Source of the DNA: Charina bottae
Lineage: Eukaryota; Chordata; Lepidosauria; Squamata; Charinaidae
Length of the DNA stretch: 64,000 bases
Direction: 5' to 3'
Assembly (NCBI GenBank): GCA_023362775.1
Contig: JALMGJ010000008.1
Location: forward strand, 34,087,001-34,151,000
Position numbers and translations under genes: made by a program. Below, piece after piece: positions 10,271 to 20,060 of this stretch. How positions within the stretch are numbered: position 1 is the first letter of the stretch; each line of letters opens with the position of its first letter. The notes under the pieces were generated by a model. The model was given only the letters and a program-made list of their open reading frames with translations. It did no database searches and was not told the origin of the DNA.

Positions 10271-10280
10271 ACAACAACAA

Positions 10281-10626
10281 GCCAGGTTTTGCTAATTTTT
10301 AGACTTTCTTCTTTTTTATTGTAACTGTGCTGGTGTTTGTGAATTTCAATGGCTTCTCTGTATAATCTGGTGTAGTGGCTTTTGGTGTTGTCCAGTATTT
10401 CTGTGTTTTCAAATAGGATTTTGTGTCCTGTTTGCTTGAGAGCATGTTCAGCTACTGAAGATTTTTCCGGTTGCTGTAATCTGCAGTGTCTTTCATGTTC
10501 TTTTATCCTGGTGTGAATGCTTCATTTTGTGGTTCCGATGTATACTTGTCCGCAGCTGCATGGTATGCGGTATACTCCTGCAGCGGTGCGGGGGTCCCTT
10601 TTGTCTTTTGATGATTTTAGCATTTG
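10281..10626 (-). pseudogene. PLE GIY-YIG endonuclease domain fragment
   Basis: Minus-strand translation gives GVYRIPCSCGQVYIGTT, the GIY and YIG motifs with the extra CxC of vertebrate PLEs. HTRIKEHERHC, VAEHAL and REAIEIHKHQHSYN follow, covering the catalytic Arg, Glu and Asn region. One TGA stop sits after VYIGTTK, as from CGA to TGA decay. The frame continues at 7451 downward (VLKNIATLPGHRE) on the other side of BovB copy A. The RT domain is absent because of 5' truncation. Confidence 0.88.
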
Positions 10627-10637
10627 TTGATAAAATA

Positions 10638-11547
10638 GTTAAGAGCAGAGACATCACACTGACAACAAAGTTCCACATAGTTAAAGCAATGGTATTCCCC
10701 GTAGTAACCTATGGCTGTGAGAGCTGGACCATAAGGAAGGCTTAGCCAAGGAAGATAGATGCTTTTGAACTGTGGTGTTGAAGGAAAATTCTGACAGTGC
10801 CTTGGACTGCAAGAAGATCAAGCCAGTACATACTCCAGGAAATGAAGCCAGACTGTGTTGTTAGGTGTGTTCTGGAGCATGTGAAGAGTTCCAGAAGCGT
10901 TTTGGCATTAGAGAGACAAGAAATGATGCCAGGCATTCAGGAAAACATAAATGTATTAATATAAACAGAAAACAAAAACGGTTTCTTCCACATTCCTGGA
11001 ATATCTTCTATTGAAATACAAAACAGCATACAGTATTTACATCTCACCAGGTACATGCAGGCATGTCTGAGAGAGCAAGCAAGCTGAGAGAGCGCTAGCA
11101 TGCAGGCAAAACAAAAACTCCTTTATACTTTTTTATCTAGGTCACTGGATACTTAACCTATTTGACCTTTTTATCTTTACAGTCTGGGAAAAAATGGAAG
11201 CCTGACTACATTCCTTGTGTCTTGTCTTGTGACTTAATTCCTTTGAGCAATAAAAACACCAACAGACTGCTCACTTGAGGGAATGATATTAAAGGCAAAA
11301 CTGAAGTACTTTGGCCACATAATGAGAAGACAGGATACCCTGGAAAAGAAGCTGATGCTAGGGAAAGTGGAAGGCAAAAGGAAGAGGGGCCGACCAAGGA
11401 CAAGATGGATGGATGATATTCTGGAGGTGACAGACCGTGGGGGAGCTGTGGACGGCGACGGCCGACAGGAAGCTCTGGCGTGGGCTGGTCCGTGAAGTCA
11501 CGAAGAGTCGGAAGCGACTGAACGAATAAACAAACAAACAAACAAAA
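10638..11547 (+). pseudogene. BovB copy B C-terminal coding part, interrupted by a solo LTR
   Basis: The piece 10638-10855 repeats the copy A region from KSRDITLTTK to EMKPDC with stops, and 11270-11547 repeats the end (GMILKAKLKYFGHIMRR onward) with a small deletion near 11430. It is dead by truncation, stops and the LTR insertion. Confidence 0.88.
10856..11264. mobile_element. solo LTR (409 bp) in BovB copy B
   Basis: The insert begins TGTTGTTAGGTG and ends CACCAACA, giving the TG...CA ends and short inverted repeats of an LTR. It is flanked by a 5-bp TSD, GACTG, at 10851-10855 and 11265-11269, and removing it restores the BovB sequence exactly. A TATA-like TTTATA lies near 11124 and an AATAAA at 11249-11254. 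The 5-bp duplication fits Gypsy- or some ERV-type integrases. The family is not identified and no internal coding part remains. Confidence 0.8.
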
Positions 11548-11559
11548 AGGGAATTGTTA

Positions 11560-12229
11560 AGGATAGTAAAATAGGTGTGGTAAGCCTGTGTTATGGAATG
11601 TGTCTCTGAAGGGGGAGGTAATGCTGCTGGTTCCATTGGCCAGCCCAAGAATGACAAAGAATCAGTCCATTCAAACTTCAGTTCTTTATTTGCTAACACC
11701 GTATAGACAGAATCTTGCCAGACTAAAGCTACTCTACCTAACCTAAGGGGAAATAACCTGGGAAAGCTCTAGGCTATTCTGAACCTCTTAGCTTTCCTAC
11801 AACTGCCTCCTGGACTGTGTTTCCTCTTATCTTGTCCCCCTTCTTGGAATGTGCTCCCTCCTTCCTGAGAACCAGCAGCATTACCGAAATCCACTATAGC
11901 CTGCCCCCTGAAGGATGCAAGCCTTCCATTAATTCATCTGGCATTTGCTGCCCCTCTTCCTTTCCTTTATATGATAGGAATAAAGGCCTCAGAGGATGGG
12001 CTGTTGGCCAGCTCTTCTTATACTATTGAAGTCTCACAAGGGCCTGTCCTTCAACTCTCCTTTGGTATAGTAAGATTTAGAGGGATGATCTGCTTCATCA
12101 GCCAGCAGTGAGCTACTCATCCTTGCTCCTTGAAGCTTATTGTTTTGTTTATCTTTTGCCTCCACAGTATCTTGGACTAGGTAAACACCATTAAAACAAC
12201 AGTAACAGTGAGAGCCAGTGATAAAGGTG
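11560..12229. other. unclassified sequence
   Basis: No gene or repeat is recognised. The 70-residue frame at 11817-12029 carries no motif. Confidence 0.5.
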
Positions 12230-12277
<48 letters not shown>

Positions 12278-12278
12278 C
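12230..12278. repeat. microsatellite (ATCT)n
   Basis: About twelve perfect tetranucleotide units. Confidence 0.95.
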
Positions 12279-12279
12279 C

Positions 12280-13180
12280 AAAAAGGGATATTTGGATCTA
12301 AATGTAGAAAGCATCTGTATTCACAACCAGATGACATGGAAAACTGAGAGAGAAAAGAAAAATGAAATGAAAAATGGTGTTTTGCATGCCAGCAGCATTT
12401 TGTAATGCTTTCATAATAAATTGAGATAACAATACTTCAAGGAAATTGAAGAATTCTGTGTATGTATTGGCATGTAAGAAGAGATCACTGCTGTATAATC
12501 TTATTAAAAAGCTTGGCTCAGCAACAATGAAAATGATTAGAATGAAAGTTGATTGGCATGTTGCTGCTGCTGATGAATACTGGTGCCTGCAGGACTAAAT
12601 CTCACATCTCAGAACAAAGACATATTGAAACTAGGGTGTGTATATGTGTGTGGCTACTACCTATGTTAATAAAAACATGTATGCATAATATATTACCCTG
12701 CAGTTTAACAAATACCTTTGAGTGATTTACCTAGACCACCCCACTGTTACTCAGTTCTGGAACTGAGGAGCAAACTGAATACTTCACATTGCATTACATG
12801 GAATTATATATCTTGCTATCTTGATAAACTAAAGTGGCAATTGTACCTCATTGAACACAGTGTATACCAAAGATATTGAAATGAAGGAATGTGATGGTAC
12901 TCCTCAAATACCAGAACAGATGTAATATGGAAGATCTGTTTTTTTATTGTGCTAGCTTGCAGGATTAATAATAATGCATTTAAATAAAAAGAAGTAATTG
13001 GGGGAAAAACATGGGAAAAAATAACAGGAACAGCACTGTGATGGTGGAACCATTTGTCCAAAGAGAGGCTGAGTTCCCCTATGCTGAATTTGTTCAAGCA
13101 GAGGCTAGAAAACTATTTGTCATGGCTGCATCAATTTGTATTCCTGAAAAGAGTGTTCAATTGAACTCAGAAGTCTAGAT
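12280..13180. other. unclassified AT-rich sequence
   Basis: Nothing is identified on either strand. Confidence 0.5.
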
Positions 13181-13184
13181 AAGT

Positions 13185-13250
13185 GTTTTCTGGCTGGGGA
13201 ATTCTGGGAGTTGAAGTCCACACATCTTAAAGTTGTTGAGGTCGGGAAAC
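13185..13250 (+). repeat. short dispersed reptile repeat fragment
   Basis: Contains GAATTCTGGGAGTTGAAGTC, a word very common in amniote interspersed repeats. A related, more decayed fragment lies on the minus strand at about 37030-37120. No ends or TSD are visible. A poly-C run follows at about 13473-13487. Confidence 0.45.
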
Positions 13251-13254
13251 AGTG

Positions 13255-13806
13255 ACCTCAATGATCCCTTCCAACACTACTTTCCAGTTGTATTACAAAC
13301 TGAAAATCACTTCCACCTTCCAAGCTGGAGCTTTGAGGAAAAAAGTTCCTAACAGGTGCCAGAATCCAACATATCTGGTTATTCACAGGTGAGACTGAAA
13401 AGATTTTCAAAGGAGGGTACCGAAGTTGAACAATTACTTTGGGTTGGTCTTCAGATAACTTTGTTAGAAGGTTCCCCCCCCCCCCCACCTTGGAGAGCAT
13501 GAGAAGAATCATAAGAAAGGTAAGATGGTATTCCATGACAAAATGATATATTAAAAGTTAACAGTCACCGAAAGAATTAAATTTTGATTATCTTCTAACC
13601 AAACAAGGCTCTGAAACAGAATTTGAAAGGAGGAGAAGCTGCCTCTCTTCTTTTGCTATTAGCATGTTTACTGGCAATGATCTGGGGTTGGAAAAAGTAG
13701 TATTGAGAATGTTACAGAAGGGGATTGAGAATCAACATTGTTCTGTAGTTATCAGCTCAAGCTGCAGAGAATAGCATGCAGCCATTGTTAGCAACTATCT
13801 ATGATC
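13255..13806. other. unclassified sequence
   Basis: Nothing is identified apart from the poly-C run at about 13473-13487. Confidence 0.5.
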
Positions 13807-13814
13807 CTGTAGAT

Positions 13815-14103
13815 CAGGGCTTTCCAAAGTGCCGCCGCTGGCGACACACCCAGCGGCGGCGGCGACACGCGTGCGCACGGCAACGGCGCGGGGGGGCGTG
13901 CGGTAGCGCGCGCGCATGGCGGCGGCGCGGGGGCGTGCGGCGGCGTGCGCGCACGGCGGCGGAACGGGGGGCGTGCGGCGGCGCGCGCGTGCATGGCGGC
14001 CGCCGTGCACACGCGCGCCGCCACTTCCAGGTGGTGTGGCGACACACCATGCTTTGTGTGGCAACACACTTTTGTGTTGCGACACACAGTTTGGAAAGCT
14101 CTG
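13815..14103. mobile_element. hAT miniature element, CpG-rich family, copy 1
   Basis: The terminal inverted repeats are CAGGGCTTTCCAAAGT on the left and AGTTTGGAAAGCTCTG on the right. The flanking 8-bp duplication is CTGTAGAT (13807-13814) versus CTCTAGAT (14104-14111), one mismatch, with a central TA. The interior is extremely GC- and CpG-rich in an AT-rich region, with GTGTCG/CGACAC words near both ends. It has no transposase. Long open frames across it on both strands are by-products of the base composition. Confidence 0.85.
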
Positions 14104-14224
14104 CTCTAGATTAACAGAAGGTATTGAGCACAAATCTCTCAACTGGTATTTAATCATGATTAGGATGGATCCAAATAAATCCTTCATCAGAATCTTAATG
14201 AAACACAGCAACTGAAGTACTGAT

Positions 14225-14375
14225 GGGAGTTCCAGAGTTCTAGAACTGCACTGGCTGATAGTTGCCTTCCAGGTGCAATTCAATGTGTTGGCTGTCACCT
14301 TTAAAGCCCTTTGTGGCTCAGGGCCTGAACATGTATGGGACTGCCTACTCCAGTCACTCTGTCTCAGCTGTAAAA
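14225..14375 (+). pseudogene. L2-type LINE C-terminal relic
   Basis: Translation gives ELHWLIVAFQVQFNVLAVTF and then KALCGSGPEHV. This is the decayed form of the conserved L2 LINE C-terminal segment (HWLP..RI.FK.L.LTFKALHG..P.Y). It is short, with no ends visible. Confidence 0.6.
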
Positions 14376-14379
14376 CAAA

Positions 14380-15400
14380 GGCAATGACAAACCATTTTCA
14401 AAAAAGTTGCATTTACTTGAAGACACAAAAATAAATCAATGTTCTTGGGCATTATAAATATTTTGAAGTATATATAAACATGCTTTTTCAAATCTTAGGA
14501 CAGTGAGTAAATGACATTACAGCTCAATCTCTTTACTTATTTGTCTTTAAAGCACAATATTATAAATCATGGAAAAATTAGATTTTATTCTGAATTCTGT
14601 GAGGCTTTGTTTATTACTGTCATTCGATAGAAAAAGGAGAAAAGGTTGCCCTTTTTGAGCAATAAGAAAAAAAACCTCTCTTAATTCTACTTCTTTGGAT
14701 GTGGTTTGAATTACAAACATGTTTTCTTTTTTTACTTGATTAAAAGGAAAAGATTGCTTCTGAAAATTAAGGCACAAGTTTGTATTCTCAGACAATGTTA
14801 TCCGGAAAGACATATGAGTTTGTTTTTAAAGCAAGGAATACCGAACTGATAGTATATATGACTCCCTCTGTACATAAAAAAGATATGTGAAGAGGAGTAC
14901 ACTGCAAATTCCTAGAACAGTATGCCTTCTCTCCTTCTTTGGATAAATGGTCAGTGTAAATTTGGAAAATGAGTTCTATGCACGTATATCTGTGCATTAA
15001 GAAAGCAACTCTCCTTAAGAGAGTACATGTCATATTCATATATAGAATCACTCTCATGAATGTTTGTTGCAGTAGCATCTGCAGGAGGAGTCAAAACAGG
15101 CAAGATGTTGGGTGTGGTGTCACAATCCAGCCCCATTTCTTTTGTACATACATCTACATTGCATACACATTAAAAGGGGTGGGTCTTGGATCATGATGAC
15201 ATGTCCACTAACATGAGGGTTTGGGACACTCCCCTGCTCCTCTAAAAAAAGAGAGATGGCACAAAATTCTGGTGGTGGACAGGAGAAGCTTGTGTGGTAC
15301 CCAGACCTCTTCTATGACTTCATTGAATGTGCCTCATGTAAACCACCTCATTTTAAAAATTATTTCAGTAGAAAATAATACTGTATCTGTAGCTCAGGGT
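14380..15400. other. unclassified AT-rich sequence
   Basis: Nothing convincing is found. The 60-96-residue frames here carry no known motif. Confidence 0.5.
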
Positions 15401-15404
15401 TGAA

Positions 15405-15475
15405 CTATGAGTTCTTGGTGCTTTCTGAGCTTGCTTGTTTGTTTGCAGATGTTTCATTACCTTATGTCTGGAAAC
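15405..15475 (-). mobile_element. PLE 3'-end relic
   Basis: On the minus strand it reads ATGAAACATCTGCAAAC and then AGCTCAGAAAGCACCAAGAAC, nearly the same as the PLE 3' end at 34883-34950. Only the terminal part is left and the ribozyme box is not intact. Confidence 0.6.
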
Positions 15476-15550
15476 TCCACACTCACTTGTTACCTAGTTG
15501 GGTTAAAATTATTTCTCTAGCAATTTAAATACGGCATTGCAAGCATACAG

Positions 15551-15770
15551 GTCAAAATGGTGTAGTGGTTAAGGCACCGGGCTAGAAACTGGGAGACCGG
15601 GAGTTCTAGTCCCACCTTAGGCACAAAGCCAGCTGGGTGACCTTGGGCCAGTCACTCTCTCTCAGCCCTAGGAAGGAGGCAATGGCAAACCACTTCTGAA
15701 AAACTTTGCCAAGAAAACTGCAGGAACTTGTCCAGGCAGTCTCCGAGAATCGGACACGATTGAACGGATT
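15551..15770 (+). mobile_element. tRNA-derived SINE with BovB-like tail (Sauria-type)
   Basis: The A box GTGTAGTGGTTAAGGCAC and B box GAGTTCTAGTCCCACC are followed by AGCCAGCTGGGTGACCTTGG and GGCAATGGCAAACCACTTCT. The end, GAATCGGACACGATTGAACG, closely resembles the BovB 3' end in this window (GTCGGACACGACT). SINEs with such a tail (Sauria SINEs) are thought to be moved by BovB enzymes. A poly-A run follows. No TSD was found. Confidence 0.82.
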
Positions 15771-15779
15771 AAAAAAAAA

Positions 15780-16433
15780 CGTCTTGATGCAAGAATATTT
15801 TGAGTATGCTCTCTTTAGGGTTGTAATAAGCTCAGGTCCTCCTCCTCACTTTCTGATATACTTACTGTAAGAAAATAGCTCATTTTATTCTGAGCCAACC
15901 TTGAAATCATTTTCCAAACCATCCTAGAATCCATGCCTATGAATATCCAACCATTCTACTTTCAAATATGCTTCCCACTGATAGTTCAGAGTTCTGGGAC
16001 ATACAGAAGCCACCATTCATACAAATGTACACATGAAGCTATCCACTATGCAATGGTTCCCAATGTACAGCCATACTGTATATCAGAGGGACAGACTATT
16101 TGAAGCATGCAATGTTGGCCACTTGGATCTCACATATTTATGTGCATGTTCATCAGACAGTGGACAAAGCTCACATAGTACTGTGTAAAATGCAAAGTAA
16201 TGAGATGTCAGTGTTGTTTAACCAAGAACTGAGGAGAATTTCTACAACCTATAGTACTGTACAGAAACGTTCATGTCTTCTAAGAAAAGAAGAAATGTCT
16301 TCATGTATCTCTATTTAAATGTGCTTTAAATGTGTTTTAAATGTGCTTTATTGAAAGCAAATATGAAACTAAGAAAAAAATAAATGAAACTTAAGTTTCT
16401 GCTATCTATCATGCCACCGAGATTGAACACAAA
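15780..16433. other. unclassified sequence
   Basis: No gene is seen. A short tandem word (AAATGTGCTTT-like, about three times) is at 16315-16350. Confidence 0.5.
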
Positions 16434-16441
16434 CTCTACAG

Positions 16442-16779
16442 CAGGGCTTTCCAAAGTTTTCCTGCGGCGACACACCAACCGCCGTTGGTGTGTCGCTGCA
16501 GGAAAACCTGGAAGTGCCGCCATTGCGGCAGCGCGCAAAAACCCGAAGTGCTGCTGCCACTTTCGTTTTTTGCGTGCTGCCGTTGGTGTGTCGCTGCGGG
16601 AAAACCCGGAAGCGCTGCTGCCGCTTTTGGATTTTCGCATGCCGCCGTTGGTGTGTCACCGCGGGAAAACCCGGAAGCACTGATGGCACGCCATCAGTGC
16701 TTCCCGGTTTTGACGCGACACATCTGGGCCCCGCAGGCGACACACTTTTGTGTCGCGACACACAGTTTGGAAAGCTCTG
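16442..16779. mobile_element. hAT miniature element, CpG-rich family, copy 2
   Basis: The ends are CAGGGCTTTCCAAAGT and AGTTTGGAAAGCTCTG. The flanking 8-bp duplication is CTCTACAG (16434-16441) versus CTGTACAG (16780-16787), one mismatch, with central TA. Inside are three imperfect tandem units, each starting with CCGTTGGTGTGTC and continuing GGAAAACC..GAAG, at about 16482, 16579 and 16643. A small palindrome (CACTGATGG...CCATCAGTG) is at 16678-16700. It has no coding capacity. Confidence 0.88.
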
Positions 16780-16789
16780 CTGTACAGCA

Positions 16790-17618
16790 TCTTTTTGCTT
16801 AATTAAACATTTTCTCAAAGGATTGTTACTGATAGTAAACTGATATAAACAGTTATAAAACCAACTTCGAAGTGGGCTGGAAAATAGGAGAGCTTTTTTT
16901 TCTTCCTTCTATACCTGGCATGCCTGTGTATGACTCAGTTGGCGCTCAATGGCTCACATAAACAAGCGTTGCTTGCAACTACAATTAATGCAATTCTTGG
17001 ATTGCAAGGAAAAAGAAAAACACATTGCACTAATATTCAGAACAAACAAACCTCAGAAAAAGCTAGCTTAGCTGACCACATAACTAGAGTTTGTACAGAA
17101 GTAAAATCTAATATAAATATTTGATGAAAGTCAGGTAAATTTAAAAGACAAAGTTCTTTTGATTTTACTAGTTATGCAGAAGGGGTGGGGGAAGAACTTC
17201 TTCATTTAGAAAGAGACATGGCTATGAACATGTACTGCAATTCTTCAGAAATATTACAGCCTTCTAAGAGTTAAGTGCTAACTATAGATTTCTAACCTTG
17301 AAGGCACATCAATGAATATGTGCAGGGGAAACTTCACTGAAAGGGAGAGGGTTGGGTGAATTTAAATGACAGTATAGCATTTTTATTTTTTTTTATTTTT
17401 TTTGTCTTTTGCCAGCCATGATAGCAAGGGGTCCTTTTGTTAGCTTCTGTGCAAATAAGAAGAGCTGATATTTTAGAAATCATTAGAAAGCCATATTGCC
17501 TCAACTTTCTAGATATTTGAGTGTATGCTTCCATGTCAATAGAAAGGAAAGATTACAGTGCAAGTGCTTTATTGAATAGCAAAGACTGAGAAGAATTCGC
17601 CCTACATTTACTTGAATG
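16790..17618. other. unclassified AT-rich sequence
   Basis: Nothing is recognised. A T-rich run is at about 17380-17405. Confidence 0.5.
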
Positions 17619-17621
17619 CCA

Positions 17622-17852
17622 GAGAGCCAGTTTGGTGTAGTGGTTAAGGCATCAGGCTAGAAACCAGGAGACCATGAGTTCTAGTCCTGCCTTAGGCACA
17701 AAGCCAGCTGGGTGACCTTGGGCCAGTCACTTTCCCTCAGCCCTAGGAAGAAGGCAATGGCAAACTATTTCTGAAAAACCTTGCCAAGGAAACTGCAAGG
17801 ACTTATCCAGGCAGTGTCCAAGAATCAGACATGATTGAATGGATAAAAAGAC
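17622..17852 (+). mobile_element. tRNA-derived SINE with BovB-like tail (Sauria-type), second copy
   Basis: It starts AGAGAGCCAGTTTGGTGTAG, has A and B boxes as in the copy at 15551, and ends GAATCAGACATGATTGAATG before an A-rich run. It is more decayed at CpG sites than the 15551 copy. No TSD was found. Confidence 0.82.
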
Positions 17853-17859
17853 AAAAACA

Positions 17860-18969
17860 AAAAACCTTAAACACCACGTAAAAAACATAATGTTTTATGT
17901 CTTAGCACTATGTGTGAGCCAGACCACTATTCCTTGTTCAACAGCTATGGCTAGAATAGACTATGCTTTAACATGACATTGAATTGGGCCACTGTTTCTA
18001 CCAGGTAAATCTATGGTAAACATAGTAGTGTGTTTGCATCTTTTTGAGAAAATCAGAAAGAGAACAAATTACAGGTTTCAGAATGAAATCTCAGGGATTT
18101 TTGCTATAACAGTTCTCATTCTGTGCAGTTGTGGATCCTGAACCAGAGCATTAATTTAGTAACCAGAAACATAAAAAACAAAAGTGGGCAAAGTCTACAG
18201 TAGACTTTCTAGATTTTAATTTCATTTATAAGAAAAGTTTGACCAGCTTCCTGATTTTGCATATGTAGGCTCCCACTTTTTTTGAATTTAATTAAGGCTG
18301 AGGATTTCCACTATATTAAAATTCACGTTTGGAAGCTGCCAATCAAGTTCAACATATCTAACAAATAATCAAAACCCGATTTAACTTGAGTTAGCCATAG
18401 AATCCGGCTCCCAATTCTGAATTATGCTGTCTGTACTAGGGCTGTGCTGTGCTTCAGATCTGATTCCTAAAAGTTGCTTCATCATGCAGTTACTGAAATA
18501 TAGCACTTGTCTTGCAACTGTTTAAAGCAGCTGTGTCTTTTCCTAGGAACATGTGGCAACTGCTTCTAAATTATTTCTGAAGCATGCAAAGCCTTAGTCT
18601 TTACTAAAAGGTGGCAAAAGCAGGCCAGAATTTGCTGAAAAGGAAAGCCCAACGCTGAAGAAATGTGAGAGCTAGAATATATATGGTGAAAGGTTCAGAT
18701 GACCTTAAAGAGATGAGAGGAGCATTGGAAAAAGGCTGAAATAATTTTCTTAATGATACTGGATGAACAAATTTGCTAGGTTACATTTCTCACATACTTT
18801 ATTTTTAAGTATATTTTTTCTGTTAATCTCTCAATCAGTCCGCAGTTCCTTTGGGCACCTGGAAAATGGATAGAGGTTCTGCATGTAATTTTTCCTTGGA
18901 ATTTAAGAAACTCAGGAAATGGTAGACTACAGTGAAAGACAGTTTCCATTCACACACCTTTCCACCATC
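17860..18969. other. unclassified sequence
   Basis: Nothing is recognised on either strand. Confidence 0.5.
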
Positions 18970-18977
18970 TCCTAAGA

Positions 18978-19203
18978 CAGGGATACCCAACATTTTTGGC
19001 ACCAGGGACCGGTCGTGGAAGACAATTTTTCCATGGACCAGGGGGGCGGGGTTTGCAGGCGGGATCCAATTGTGTGGATGGGGGGCGGGGTTTGCAGGCA
19101 GGAGCCAATCGCACAGACCACCACTGCTCACCTGCTGTGCAGCCCACTTCCTAACAGGCCACGGCCCACTAGTGGGCCACGGCCCACAGGTTGGGGACCC
19201 CTG
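18978..19203. mobile_element. hAT miniature element (second family)
   Basis: The ends are CAGGGATACCCAAC on the left and GTTGGGGACCCCTG on the right. The 8-bp TSD is an exact TCCTAAGA at 18970-18977 and 19204-19211, with central TA. The interior has two copies of a GGGGCGGGGTTTGCAGGC unit, about 50 bp apart. It has no transposase. The 132- and 127-residue frames here are incidental. Confidence 0.9.
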
Positions 19204-19390
19204 TCCTAAGATATACCCACAATTCAACCTCATCCATCAGAATTTCATTGAAGATTTTTATCTTTTGAAATATTGTAAATTCCATGAGCAATTTATTTTC
19301 CCTCAAGCTGAATAAAAAATGATATAAGAAATGTTTGACATACTCTAGTTGTACTGGCCTGGTTATTTTATTGCTAAAGATGAAGAGCTG

Positions 19391-19391
<1 letters not shown>

Positions 19392-19449
<58 letters not shown>
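19392..19449. repeat. microsatellite (TC)n
   Basis: Nearly perfect CT/TC repeat followed by an A run. Confidence 0.95.
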
Positions 19450-19450
<1 letters not shown>

Positions 19451-19454
19451 AAAA

Positions 19455-20004
19455 AAAAATATTCAAAATCCTGTAGGTGGGTGGACTAATGTCTTACTTT
19501 TGATTTTCCCTACAAGCTCATGTTAATCTCAGCTTGTTTCTTCATGAGTCAGGAGAAACCAACTTATAAGGCAGGAAATCAAAAACTTCAGAACTCAAAA
19601 ACTGATGATATAGTACAGAAGCACAAATTGTGGCCAAGGGCCACATTGCAGTTGTTAATATGACAGAAGAATGGCATTATTATATACACTGGGAGCAATC
19701 GTATTAATTATTTTTATTAAAAATAAGTTAACTTTAATTTTTGTTCTAGCCTTGCCATTTTTTATGTGTGCCTTAAAACTCAAAAACTGTGGCCCACAGC
19801 CAAAATGATTTGCACATTGTAATGCAATATGACCTCAAGCAAACATTTCCATGGAATTATCCATGTGGACTCATGCCTTGTATAGCAGCCTCTAAGTCCT
19901 TAATACAAAGAACATTGTGAATTTTTAATAGTCTTCCTAAGGCATGTAGAGAATGTGGTGAAATCTCAAAGTAGGGAAAGAATGGGGCTGAGCATACAGC
20001 TCTA

Positions 20005-20006
<2 letters not shown>
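19455..20006. other. unclassified sequence
   Basis: Nothing is recognised. Confidence 0.5.

Positions 20007-20054
<48 letters not shown>
20007..20054. repeat. microsatellite (CT)n
   Basis: Perfect CT repeat. It produces a spurious Arg-Glu run on the opposite strand. Confidence 0.95.

Positions 20055-20060
<6 letters not shown>

Larger units (their letters stand above)
7452..10280 (+). mobile_element. BovB LINE copy A, nearly full length and nearly intact
   Basis: This copy is inserted in the PLE at 7260-10626. The 5' end starts within the endonuclease coding region (reading LGTWNVRSM before the first Met), so the 5' UTR and first codons are missing. The 3' end is GTCGGAAGCGACTGAACG followed by AATAAACAACAACAA. 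Only one frame break is seen across about 2.8 kb, so the insertion is young. The TSD is only about 2 bp (GC), compatible with the variable junctions of RTE elements. Confidence 0.93.
7260..10626 (-). mobile_element. Penelope-like element inserted in BovB copy B, itself split by BovB copy A
   Basis: The PLE pieces are 10281-10626 (GIY-YIG coding part) and 7260-7451 (C-terminal end plus 3' region), read on the minus strand. An 11-bp TSD, TTGATAAAATA, lies at 7249-7259 and 10627-10637, inside BovB copy B. Removing BovB copy A (7452-10280) rejoins the coding frame across TTAGCAAAACCTGG and CCAGTCCTGAAAAAC with about 2 bp shared at the junction. The PLE is 5'-truncated, about 540 bp without the inserted BovB. 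Confidence 0.9.
7221..11547 (+). mobile_element. BovB LINE copy B, outermost layer of a nested stack
   Basis: A 5'-truncated BovB (RTE clade) insertion. Its own sequence is in pieces: 7221-7259, then 10638-10855, then 11270-11547. A PLE (7260-10626) separates the first two pieces and a solo LTR (10856-11264) the last two. The piece 7221-7259 equals 9750-9788 of BovB copy A apart from one base. The 3' end is GTCGGAAGCGACTGAACG followed by an AAAC-type tail. A 12-bp TSD, AGGGAATTGTTA, flanks the unit at 7209-7220 and 11548-11559, which confirms that all pieces are one original insertion. Confidence 0.92.

Noticed and set aside
13776..14298. Overlapping open frames of 78-167 residues on both strands (Ala/Arg/His-rich)
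   Set aside because: They lie in the GC-rich interior of a hAT miniature element, where stops are rare in all frames. No domain is visible and low-complexity composition explains them.
18835..19315. Frames of 132 and 127 residues
   Set aside because: They cross a hAT miniature element and its TSDs. No protein motif is visible.
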